From positions 1,020,477,066-1,020,541,065 of the forward strand of contig NC_090446.1 in the NCBI RefSeq assembly GCF_031143425.1: a stretch of DNA of 64,000 nucleotides, written 5' to 3'. Below the pieces are notes generated by a model. The model worked only from the letters and a program-made list of their open reading frames with translations, searched no databases and was not told where the DNA came from. The DNA comes from Pleurodeles waltl (Eukaryota > Chordata > Amphibia > Caudata > Salamandridae). Numbering within the stretch: position 1 is the stretch's first letter; each line of letters starts with the position of its first letter. The position numbers were made by a program, and so were the translations under genes. Shown here piece after piece: positions 11,815-21,596 of the stretch.

Positions 11815-14655
11815 TATCAGGAGATTATTTTAGAGTGCTGGCTTGTCACCCCAGAGGGGTCTTCAGGCGCTGGTTAGATGCTGTAGGGACAGTCCTTCTG
11901 GTAGGGGTGATGGTTGAAAAAACAGGTCTGGAGCTGCTGCTTGAAGTCTTTCGGGGAAGGGGGGGTCCGGATAAGGGGGGAGGTTGTTCCGGGATCTGGC
12001 GGCGAGGTGGAAGAAGGAGCATCCTCTAAGGCATTTGCAGCGGATGCGGGGTACATGGGCGGGGAGGCCCAGTGTAGATCTCTGGTGGAAATTTGAAGTG
12101 CTGGTTGATGTAGGCAGGTCCAGTGTTGTGGAGGGCTCAGTACACGTGCGTGGAGAGCTTGAAAAGGCATCTTTGTGGTATGGGGAGCCAGTGGAGGGCA
12201 CTGGGGTGGGGAGTAGTGCTGGTTCTTTCTGGGAAGGTCGAGGACAATTCTGGCAGCGGTGTACTGGATGATCTGGAGTCATCCTAGGAGCTGTTTGGTG
12301 GTCCCAACATAGAGAGAGTTGCCATAGTCGAGGTGGCTGGTGATGAGGGCCTGGGTGACCATCTTCCTTGTGGAGAGCGCTGCCCAATGGAAAATCTTGT
12401 GCATCAAGCAGAGGGTGTTGAAACAGGCCACAGAGACAGAATTGACTTGTTTTCTCATGGTGAGGTGGGTGTCCAGAATTATTTAGAGGTTGCATGTGTG
12501 GTCAGCAAGGGTAGGGAGGTGCTGCAGGCCTCTATGTGTCGTCCCATGAGGAGAGCTTGGGCCTGAAGATGAGGATTTCCGTTTTGTCCGAGTTAAGCTT
12601 GAGGCAGTTGTCCTTCATCCAGGTGGCGATGTATGTCATGGTGCCCTGGAAGTTGGCTCGGCTGGAGGTGGCATTGTTGGTGAAGAAGAGGATGAGCTGG
12701 GTGTCATCGGCCTGTCAGATGATGTTGAGGCTGTGGGTGTGGATGCGGTTCGCTAGCAGAGTCATGTAGACGTTGAAGAGGGTGAGGCTGAGGGAGGAGC
12801 CCTGGGGGACACCGCAGGTGATGTCTTTGGGGACAGAGAGGAAGGGAGGTCCTCTGTGTTCGACCGGTGAGGAAGGAGGAGATCCAGTTGAGGGCCGAGT
12901 CTTGAATGCTGACTGCGTTTACTCTGGTGATAAGGGTGTGGTGGGAGATGGTGTTGAAAGCTGCCAAGAGGTCTAGGAGGATGAGGGCTGCTGTGCAACT
13001 GAGGTCTGAAATTTTCCTGATGTTGTTGGTAGCTGCTAAGAGTGCCGTCTCTGTGTTGTAGTTGGGTCAGAAACCAGATTGGAAGGGGTCGAGAAGATGG
13101 TTGTGTTTCAGGTGGTGGGTGAGCTGGCTGTTAATTGGTTTTTCCAGGACCTTTACAGGAAATGGTAGCAGTGAGATTGGCCGGTAATCCTTGAGTTCCC
13201 TGGGGTGAGCTGAGGGTTTCTTTAGTAGCAGTTTTATCTAGGAATGTTTCCAGGCATCGAGAAAGGTGGCAGTGGTGATGGAGGTGTTGAAGATCTATAA
13301 GAGAGTCGTGCTATTTCTTCTTGGCCCAGGTTGTAGAGGTTGTGTGGACAGGGGTCAGAGGATGATCCGGAGTGGATTAAGGTCATGAGTTTTGAGGTGT
13401 CTTCAATAGATAGGAGATCCGGGCGATGGTGGTGTTGGTTGAAGGTGCGAAGGACGGCGGGGTTGGACAGTTGGGTCTTGAATTTGTTGTAGATGTCAAG
13501 GATTTTCTGGTGGACGTAGTCAGAGATCTTGTCACAGAGGGATTGGGAGGGGTGGATGGTGTTTGTAGTGGCAGCAGGGCAGGAGAATTCTTTAATCATG
13601 TTGAAGAGTTCTCTGGGGTGGTTGGAGCCGGCTTCAATGCCAGAGTTGAGAGCTTGTTTCTTGGTGTTCCTGAGTTGGGCGTGGTAGGATTTGAGGGCAG
13701 ACCTAAAGGAGTTGAGGTTGGCAGAGTTCTTGTTGATGCGCCAGTGTCTCTCTAGGGTCCTTCATTGATGCTTAAGAGTGCAAAGTTCGGGGGTGAACAA
13801 GGTGGCTTGCTTGGTGGGTTGGCAGCTTGAGAATCTTTTTAGCTACAGTGTTCGTGGCGGCAGTTAGCCAATTGGAGGGGTTTTATAGTTGTTGTGCGAG
13901 GGTGTCTGCTGGGGGAGGTTTGGTGTTCTGAAGGTGGTGGACCAGGTCGCTTCTGTGACTTTGCCCAAGTTAGGGCGTAAGAGGGTGTGAAGTTTGGTGG
14001 CAGTGTCCAGTCATAAGTCAATGGTGAAGTGTACTATGCTGTGATCAGTCCATCTTAGCTTGGTTGTGTGGATGAACTCAGTTATTCCACTGGTGGAGAA
14101 GATGGGGTCCGGCATATGTCCTGCAATATGGGTGGAGACAGAGACCAGTTGATTGAGGCCGATGTCGCTTAGGTTTGATGAGCGCTGTGGAGTTGACGTC
14201 ATTAGGGTCTTCGAGATGGAAGTTCAGGTCTCCCAGGACGATGTGGTGATCATTGTTGACTTGCAGGGGGTGATGAAGTCAGGTATGGAGTTGCAGAAGT
14301 AGGGGCAGGGACCTGGTGGACTGTAGGTGAGGGTGCTCCTTATGGTTGTGTTGGTGTCCGGTTTGATCTGGAAGTTGAGGTGTTCCATGATCGGTGTGGG
14401 TTTGTCGTTGGTGAAGGTGCAGTGGATGGACTCCTTGTGGATGATGCTGATTCTTCTGCTGTTTCTGTTGGGGCGGTAGATCATTTTGTATCCTGGGGGA
14501 GGTCGCGGTGCCGACGTCAGGAGTAGATGACAGCGTGAGCCTGATTTCTGTGATGAACATCACATTGGGAGTGAAGGTGGTGATGGTGTCCCAGATCTCG
14601 ATGGTGTGTTTGCACAGAGATCGAGCATTGAGGAGGGTACAGTGCACCAGTTGAA
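11815..14655 (-). mobile_element. L2/CR1-type LINE, near full length but heavily decayed
   Basis: Non-LTR retrotransposon on minus. In order: an endonuclease start (LLNARSLCKHTIEIWDTI, about 14647 downward), a pre-RT region (IKEFSCPAATT...LCDKI, 13599-13234), RT blocks (ELKDYRPISLLPF and NSQLTHHLKH near 13190-13090; AAFNTISHHTLITRV and SALNWISSFLTGRTQR near 12967-12860) and a C-terminal end (GCSFFHLAARSRNNLP). Frameshifts and stops break every domain. The 3' end near 11850 has the AGCGCCTGAAGACCCCTC-type tail also seen in the copy at 18450. Both ends lie next to AT microsatellites. Confidence 0.85.
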
Positions 14656-14688
14656 GTGGGTTGTGAGTCCGGGAGCCCTCCCCACATA

Positions 14689-14689
<1 letters not shown>

Positions 14690-14732
<43 letters not shown>
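14690..14732. repeat. (AT)n microsatellite
   Basis: About 20 TA dinucleotides, adjoining the LINE 5' side and the Penelope-like 3' end. Confidence 0.95.
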
Positions 14733-14734
<2 letters not shown>

Positions 14735-14834
14735 ACTTTGGATCGGCGTTTCCTTTCCAGCACCAAACCATCAAAGGTGCCTGTCTCGAAGAAAGAAAGA
14801 CAGCACTCCACGAACTCAGTTCATTATTTTAATC

Positions 14835-14885
14835 GTCTACAGGGACGCGTTTCGGCATTGCCGCCTTCTTCAACCTGTCAAACGC
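14835..14885 (-). ncRNA. Degenerate hammerhead-ribozyme-like motif of the PLE
   Basis: Minus strand reads TTGAAGA, a GGC/GCC helix II, then GAAACGCGTC, the order of the hammerhead core (CUGANGA, helix II, GAAA). The first core base is T instead of C, so self-cleavage is doubtful. PLEs are known to carry hammerhead motifs. Confidence 0.5.
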
Positions 14886-15324
14886 CATGTTGGCTCTCTT
14901 TAAATAGTCACATGGTGGCATTTCTGACCAATCACCATACATCTCAAATAAAAGTCACTTATTATCAATCTGAAATGTTTCTCTAATTTGGTCATACAAA
15001 CTCAAGACATAATTCTTGTCTTAACAGAGAAAAAGAAATAAATAGAAAAAAATATCTATATATAAACATTGCTTTTGTTAAATATAAATCCAATAGTACA
15101 AATCTAATAATGTTACTGAAAAGTGCCATACATTCCTATATTCAAAAAATTATTGTTAGTTCTAAAAATTAATTCTGGAAATTAGATCATTTTCTTAATT
15201 CAAAATAACTGATTATTTAATTGTTGCCTACTCTGTACTTGTTATATCTGACCTTATGTTAACTATCTTTGCCATAAATGGCACTTCACTTATATGTTAA
15301 TACAAATGAATATACATCTCTTCA

Positions 15325-15717
15325 CTAATGTTTAATGTTCAATTTTCTCAGCTTTCTTTCTCTATTTCCTCCTCGTATGTCTTTCTTAATACCATCTATG
15401 ACACTGTATGTGATTTCCTCCATCCTACCTCCATGAACATCATGTATGTGTCTGGCTACTGGGTACGAGTCATCTTTGTTTTGTATTGCCCTAAAGTGTT
15501 GTAAAATTCTTCTATGTACTTGCAATTTCGTGCTGCCCACATAAAATTTAGGAAAACTACATTTAAGAATATAGACTACAAAGTCACTTTTACAACTATA
15601 TCTGCCTTTAATACGATGAACAATCTTCTCATCTATTGTGACATGTTTTAAATTTTCTCCATTCCTACAGGCTTTGCATTTAAAACATTTGTAAAATGTA
15701 ATATATATATATAACAT
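15325..15717 (-). pseudogene. GIY-YIG endonuclease domain of a Penelope-like element (C-terminal fragment)
   Basis: In PLEs this domain nicks target DNA so that the RT can prime. Visible in order: a Cys/Lys linker (CFKCKACRNGENLKH), the GIY-YIG-like core (VVYILKCSFPKFYVGSTK, so the two triads read VYI and YVG), helix with Arg (LQVHRRILQHFRAI), and ARHIHDVHGG. The 130-residue frame is open to its stop at 15325, but the RT domain normally fused upstream is absent. Placement in PLE rather than in a stand-alone nuclease rests on the Cys linker before the core and the hammerhead-like motif downstream. Confidence 0.8.
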
Positions 15718-15983
15718 AGGCCCTCATTATGAACACAGCTGTAAACACTGTCGACCGCCGTGGCAACGGTGAACCGAAACCCACCATATAATGATGCCAA
15801 AATCTGAATTCGACAAAAATCACCTTGCCACCAGTCACCGTCAGGACCTTGTCGGCGAAAATGCTGGGCCTCCCACCCCGCCACCGCCGAGCACACCGAC
15901 ACCCCACCCAGCAAATAATGAAGCACTAATCACCATGGCGGTCAGTGGAAGCCGAACGGCCATTGGCGGTGCAGACCGCTACG

Positions 15984-16563
15984 GGTGGCAAATGAACCCA
16001 AGAGTAAGAAGTGTACACATTGGATAAGGAAGACGATGGCCTCAGTACAAGTGGTACCACCAGACCTGTGCAGGGGACACAGGCACAGGGGGCTAGGCCC
16101 AGTGGGAGGGCATCAGTGGTCCAGCGGGAAGGCCACAGGATGGATGCTGCAGCCCATGATGTGATTTTGGAGGTCCTGGGAGCATATCGCCATACCCAGA
16201 ACAGATTGGCCAAGATAGTATCCACCCCAGAGCAGAGTCAGAGGATGCAGCAAGCACACCACCAAGAAGCCATGAAACAGTGGAAACTGCACAATGCCAC
16301 AATGGCCAGCATAGCAGGTGCGCTGCTGCAGCTTGTCCAAGCAGCCTGAGGCCCACACGGAACAAGAAGCCCCTACTACAGCACAGGGTACAGACCGGAC
16401 AACAAGAGCATCAGTAGCAACTTCACATGAACCACTCTCTGAGGACACACAGGGGACATCCATCTCAACCCCTTCAGGCCAACAACAGGCGCCCAAACGG
16501 ACCCTCAGGCCAAGATATGGCACAGGAACTCCTGCCAACAACAAGGCCCCCTCTAAGAAGTGA
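15984..16563 (+). pseudogene. C-terminal exon of a Harbinger accessory (Myb-type) protein
   Basis: Open frame 16011-16349 holds a helical segment (AAHDVILEVLGAYRHTQNRLAKIV, then QQAHHQEAMKQWKLHNATM) like the C-terminal helical part of the H1 accessory protein. It stops at 16347, and a second frame continues to 16563 (ending RPRYGTGTPANNKAPSKK), so a frameshift near 16320-16345 is likely. No SANT exon lies upstream within the element. AATAAA at 16756 could be its polyadenylation signal. Confidence 0.55.
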
Positions 16564-17051
16564 CTCTGCCAAAAACTGTCCTCCAAGTGTCCCACTTAAT
16601 CCACCACCAAACAGTGCTCCAAATACTACAAAACAATGTAAGCCTGGATGGACCTACCACTACTGCCAACAATGCTGCAACCATGTTACCATATTGGACA
16701 ACCACCATTAGCCCACTCCCATCACTGTAATCTGCACGATTTAATCCCTGCACAAAATAAAACACCTTTTCAACTGTTACAATGTCCCCTGTCATTAAGT
16801 TTGAACAAAGTGAAGTATGGATGCAACTGGTTGATAACTCCTTTAATGGTATCTGAGTAGCATGAAAAGCATCACACGCCTTACATGTTGTTGTGCTGAC
16901 ATATGTGTTGAAATATTTGACTAAATTGTAATCTGTCCTATGCAGACCTGGTCACAGTGGCTATTAGTATTGACCCAACACCACCCTAGATGACAAGGCA
17001 CACTGACAGTATGATGTGCAGACACCAATCTCATCCAATTGTCCCACATAG

Positions 17052-18170
17052 TTACTGGAAGTAGAGTTGTATCAGTTGGGTCCTGGAATTGACATCTTCC
17101 CCTTCCTCTTCATCACCATCACTCTCATTCCCTCTCTGAGGAAGCTGGTCTGGATATACAGCACCCTCCTCCTCCAAGACAGGGATAGAATTTCTCACAG
17201 CCACGTTGTGCAGCATGCAGCAGGCCACCACTATTCTACACACCTTTTCAGGCCCATAGGCCAGGGAACCACCAGAGATATGTAGACAACGAAATCTAGC
17301 CTTCAGGAGACCTATTGTGCGCTCTATCACCTTCCTAGTACGTACATGGGCCTCATTGTACTCTCTGCATCTGTTCCAGGATTCCTCACTGGTGTCAGGA
17401 GCCAACGGAAGTTGGGATAGCCAGAATCACCTAGAAAAATGTGCAAAACAGAACTTTGATTGACAAGCCTCAGAGGCAGACAGCCTGGCTGTCTGCTAGG
17501 TGGCAATAAGTGTCCGAAACACCTAGTGATAATCCACCCTCTGTCCTCCTGTAGTTGCTCCATCTTGTGTGGCACACTACTGTTCCTCAGCACAAATGAA
17601 TCATGTACTGATCCAGGGCACATGGCATTCACATGTGAGATCTACTGGTCTGCAGTACACACCAACTGAATGTTCATGGAATTAAAGTTCTTCCTGTTTC
17701 TGTACACCTGTTCACTGGCTCTTGGGGGGATGATAGCTATGTGGGTGCCATCAATGGCACCTATCACATGGGGTATGTTGGCAAAGGCATAGAAGTCCGA
17801 TTTGATGGCAGGGAGGGCAGCACTTTGGGGAAACCTCACATAGGACTGCAGGTGTCGTACAAACGCATTCAGGAATCTTGACAGTATAATGCTAAACAAT
17901 GGCTGTGAAAAACCTGCACCCATGCCCACTGTCACTTGAAATGAGCCCGTGGCCAGGAAATGGAGAGCAGAGAGCACCTGCACCTCAGTAGGGATGGCAT
18001 GCTGATTAAAATTTGCCGGTGTCAGTGCAAGATCCAGTAATGGATAAAGTTCAAGAATAGTAGCACGAGTGAGTCTGTAATTTATAATGATGTGACGCTC
18101 CACCATGGTCCCCAAATCAACAAGTGGTCTGTACACCCATAGGGCCCTCCCTCGGCACAAGGGTCTGTAC
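17052..18170 (-). pseudogene. HARBI1-like transposase of H2, two disabling changes
   Basis: All three catalytic positions survive: GAIDGTHI (Asp 1), GDSGYPN (Asp 2) and KVIERTIGLLKARF (Glu). The N-terminal part has VERHIIINYRLTRATILEL and LHFLATGSFQ. Breaks: a TAG at about 17640 where H1 has a Tyr codon (ADQ-stop-IS), and a one-base shift near 17350 before YNEAHVRT. Between NSSVPHKMEQLQ and GDSGYPN lies ~93 bp with GT..AG ends (about 17435-17527) that looks like a mini-intron and is absent from H1. The C-terminus ends in an acidic tail. Close to repairable, but inactive as read. Confidence 0.85.
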
Positions 18171-18448
18171 ATAGGAGGAGTGGAGAACAGATGTGAGGAA
18201 CACACATACATCTGCACACATTGTTTCTTATTCAGCACTGCTGGCATGATTGTCGACAACATAAATGCTTAGTATGTGTGACCATGGTCCGCAAATCAAC
18301 AAGTGGTCTGTACACCGATGGGGCCCTTCCCCGCCACAAGGGTCTGTACCAAGGAGGACTAGAAAACACATCTGAGGAACACACATACATCTGCACACAT
18401 TGTTATTCATTCAGCACTGCTGGCATGATTGTCATCGACACTAATGCA
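18102..18448. repeat. ~178-bp tandem duplication over the transposase start
   Basis: The block from ACCATGGTCCCCAAATCAAC to ACTGCTGGCATGATTGTC is repeated once, starting near 18102 and 18281, with few differences. The second copy is interrupted by the LINE fragment. Confidence 0.85.
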
Positions 18449-18449
18449 T

Positions 18450-18693
18450 AGTGTGTCGCCACTCGTCCTCCGCATCCGAAGAGCAACTACCGGAGGCAGA
18501 TCCTTCTCCCATCTTGCCACCAAGACCTGGAACAACCTTCCCCTGCCCCTAAGACAGACCGAAGACCCGCTGACTTTCAGAAAGTGGCTCAAGACCTGGC
18601 TATTTGAGCAGTAGCAGCACCTCCCCTCCCGCGCCTTGAGACCCTCACGGGTGGTAGTGCGCTTTATAAATACACTGATTAATTGATTGATTG
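18450..18693 (+). mobile_element. 5'-truncated L2-type LINE copy
   Basis: Short frame with GGRSFSHLATKTWNNLPLPL and WLKTWLFEQ, the C-terminal end of an L2/CR1 ORF2, followed by CTTGAGACCCTCACGGGTGG, GCGCTTTATAAAT and a (GATT)n-like tail. Same family as the long copy at 11815-14655. Confidence 0.85.
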
Positions 18694-19109
18694 AGTGTGT
18701 GTGACATTACAGCAACATGACCACAATGATAGATCAGGGCTGGTCAGGTGAGATAATGTTATTTGTCACATGCCTGTGGGTGTTTGTGGAACAATAGGGC
18801 CTGCATTGTGCAGATGAGAGTTTCACAACTACGTAGTTTTGGCCAAAATGTCTGCCCCCTGTAATCCAGAACTGTCGTTGCGGAAGTGACCTCATACCAC
18901 TAGCGGTTGACGTAACAGCGGAAGGCGGTGTTTACCGCTGTGCGCAAATTCATTGGTTAACATGGATGTTAATGGGGAATCCTAGCGTATCATGACGGTG
19001 CACACCGCCGCGGTGTGTACGCGAACTCATCACCCCAACTTCACTTGACTCCCTGATCTCGTGCAAGCAGGTACTCCACTGAGTGTACTGCTGTGTCCTG
19101 TCTCCGGTC

Positions 19110-19516
19110 ATGGAAGTGGCATGTGTTGCAGGGGAAAGGGCCCCGGCCTTCATCCAAAAGGAATTGGAGAGGCTCGTGGACGGGGTACTGCCCCTGTACG
19201 CAAAGATTTACAGATGGCCAGAGGTACAGGTGAGTAGGAGGATTGGGGGCCATGGATGTGTGTAGTGGTTGGTGTTGGCTGCATACATGTGTGCATCTCT
19301 GACACTGGATGGTCCAGGGTTCCTTACATGCTGCGTGTGTGTGTGCTGTTAGTCGCTTTGAACTGTCCGTCCCATAGTGGACGCATAGCCAGCTGTATAT
19401 GATTGGCCAGTGTCTGATCTTTGTGTTACATTTCTGTGTGTCCCTTATAGGTAAGCGCCCACCAGAAGAGGGGAATTTGGCATGCCATCGCCAAGGAGGT
19501 GAGGACCCTGGGGGTC
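19110..19516 (+). pseudogene. SANT/Myb accessory gene of H2: exon 1 and start of exon 2, rest deleted
   Basis: Exon 1 (19110-19229, 40 codons) begins MEVACVAGERAPAF and ends LYAKIYRWPEVQ before a GTGAGT donor. Exon 2 starts at 19451 after a TATAG acceptor with VSAHQKRGIWHAIAKEVRTL, matching exon 2 of the H1 gene, and loses similarity at about 19516. The rest of the SANT domain and exon 3 are gone. It is divergent to the transposase, as in H1. Confidence 0.8.
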
Positions 19517-20190
19517 TTCAACTGGCGGGTGTGGGGCACATGTATGTACTTTGGTCAGGTTGGATTTGCCTTGTGTCGGATAAGTACCTCTTGCTGTGGG
19601 GTGTATGGCTTGTGCTGCTGTGAAGGGTTGGGGGATCGTTGCACGGTGAGTGGGTATGTAACTGTGACCTTTCTTCCCTTGTTTAGTAGGTTGCAGTACT
19701 TACTGTTGTCGTCTTCGTCGGCGGTCTCAGTCGTGGAGGTATATGGCAAGGAGCAGGGCTGGCATGATCTACAGCTCTCTATCCATGTCTGCTTCAGCAC
19801 GTTGTGTAAGCCTCTGGTGAGTGTTTCCTTATATTTGGTTAGTTTCCGCCTGGCTTTGCGTGGCGGTGTTTGCCGCCCCGGAACTGACGGCGGTCTTGTG
19901 CTTCATTATTTAATGGGAGGGTAGGGCCTTTCAGTCGGTCTGTGAGCAGGCTATGATGTCATGGTCGGCACTCCTCTGCTGGCGGTGAGATGTCTGTAAT
20001 GCGGTCAGCCTGCCTGGGTCCCCCGTAGCCCCACGTACCACCACCCCCCTGGAGCATTCAGTAAATTTGGTGCAGGGGGTCACGCCCCCCGCCCCCACGG
20101 CTCCGGAGACCACCTCCTCCCAGGGAATTTAACATTGTGTGTGGGGAACCACCACTCACCTGGGGTATTCAGTAAATTTGGTGCAGGGGG
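19517..20190. other. H2 right subterminal DNA and flank
   Basis: No gene. 19685-19800 resembles the H1 subterminal zone. 20040-20190 has a duplicated GTATTCAGTAAATTTGGTGC-type block and CCACC-rich DNA. Confidence 0.45.
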
Positions 20191-20870
20191 CTCTGCTTTG
20201 CGAGTTTATAGTTACCCTAGGACACAAGTTACAGTAACTCGAGATAACTCTAACTATAACTGGTGAATTTCTATGGTTTGGTATGTTTAAAATGTGAGCC
20301 TAATTGTAACACCCCTGTAACCTTTGTTTTTCTGAGTGATATATATATACACTGAAAAAACATAGATTACACAGATGTTATAGTTAAGCTCACATTTTAT
20401 ACACACAAAACCATAGAAAATCAACAGTTTCAGTTATCTGAGCTAACTATAGCTCACGCCTGATGACAGTGATGTCACTGACCATGTCATGAGTAATGTA
20501 ATATGTGGGATCATAGGCAGTGCATTGCGGGGGAATATGTTACAGTTAGCCCAGGTAACTATAACTGCTGGCCTAACTATAAAATCCCTGCAACCTAAGT
20601 TTTTTTCAGTGAATTTGTAAGGATTTCTTAGTTCTATTTCCTAACTACAACGTCCCTGTAACCTTTGTTTTTTTAAGAACGTTTCTAGGTTTTTTTGTTA
20701 ATCTATTTCCCAACTATAACGTCCCTGTAACCTTTGTTTTTTTCAGTGAATTTCTATGTTTTATAATGCTGCTTCCTAACAATAATGTCCCAGCAACCTT
20801 TGTTTTTTCTGTGAATTTCTAAGGATATTTTTTTTAGAAAAAAACATATACGGATAAAACACTCTTAACT
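20190..20870. repeat. AT-rich foldback repeat, second locus
   Basis: Same family as 6541-7400: CCTAACTATAACGTCCCTGT in direct copies, and arms around an ATATATATAT centre at 20340 that carry AACCATAGAAA and its complement about 70 bp apart. Confidence 0.7.
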
Positions 20871-21135
20871 GTAACCAGGACCACTAGAATTATGGAGTAG
20901 GAGAGGGCCAAACTATGTGGCAGGGTTAAGGGCCTTGCACTGTGCAGCAACATATATCACTGCACTGTTAATAACTTTTGAGGCTTTGAGTTGGAAATAA
21001 CATTATTTTTGTTCACTTCTGGAGATTATGTGGCAGATGATAGATTATGTGGCAAATGCAGCAAAATAATATTATGCCAAAATCGCTGTCACTGCACAAT
21101 TGCATAGTTTCAGTGACAGTCACTGTAACATTACT
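20871..21135. other. Unassigned AT-rich spacer
   Basis: Two short direct repeats (GATAGATTATGTGGCA-like), no coding signal. Confidence 0.35.
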
Positions 21136-21149
21136 TTAACCTCTTCTGT

Positions 21150-21554
21150 GCCTTGGACGAGATGATCTCGTCCAAGGCTACAGTTCCCCTGTGCCTTGGA
21201 CGAGATCATCTCGTCCATGGCACAGGGGAACTTGGGGGCGCGCTAGCGCGCCCCCGTGCACCCCCCTTCCCCCCCCAAGTCGGGGATGGAAGGGGAAGAC
21301 CTTCCCCTTCCACCCCCGACCCCCCCACCCCCCCCTGTGACGTCAGCGCGCGCTGATGTCTCACAGGGGCCTCCCTCGTCGCGCTGGAAGCTCTGCTTCC
21401 AGCGCGATTGAAAAAGAAATGCAAAAGCATTTCTTTTTCAATCACTTGGGAGGCCCGGAGGGGCTTCAAAGGGAAGGAAAAGTATTTCCTTCCCTTTGAA
21501 GTCCCTCCGAGGGTTTCAAAAGCCGGATTGCTTGCAATCCGGTTTTTGAAACCC
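21150..21554. repeat. Chain of palindromes
   Basis: Consecutive hairpins with little spacer: 21150-21178, 21186-21228, 21234-21255 (perfect 22 bp, GC-rich), 21279-21320 (20-bp arms, one mismatch), 21336-21365 (imperfect), 21380-21406 (11-bp arms, loop CTCTG), 21407-21442 (16-bp arms, loop AAAA), 21464-21501 (17-bp arms, loop AGTA) and 21511-21554 (about 20-bp arms). Each arm sequence is different, so they are not copies of one unit. Confidence 0.95.
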
Positions 21555-21596
21555 CACTAGACACCAGGGATTTTTTTTTTTTTCTTAGAAATTGAC

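Larger units (their letters stand above)
14735..15717 (-). mobile_element. Penelope-like retroelement (PLE), 5'-truncated
   Basis: Keeps only the C-terminal endonuclease module and the 3' region with a hammerhead-like motif. Reverse transcriptase is missing: the frame is cut at 15717, where H2 begins, so the upstream part was lost by truncation or displaced. AT-rich 3' region 14990-15320 has no coding signal. Confidence 0.75.
15719..19928. mobile_element. PIF/Harbinger element H2
   Basis: Starts GGCCCTCATTATGA beside the PLE fragment and ends ..TTTAATGGGAGGGTAGGGCC. The ends are imperfect inverted repeats and no clear target duplication is visible, so boundaries are tentative. Contents from left: a Myb-type C-terminal exon (+), a transposase (-), then the first exons of a SANT/Myb gene (+) that are deleted after 19516. 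It resembles H1 with an internal deletion on the right. Confidence 0.6.
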
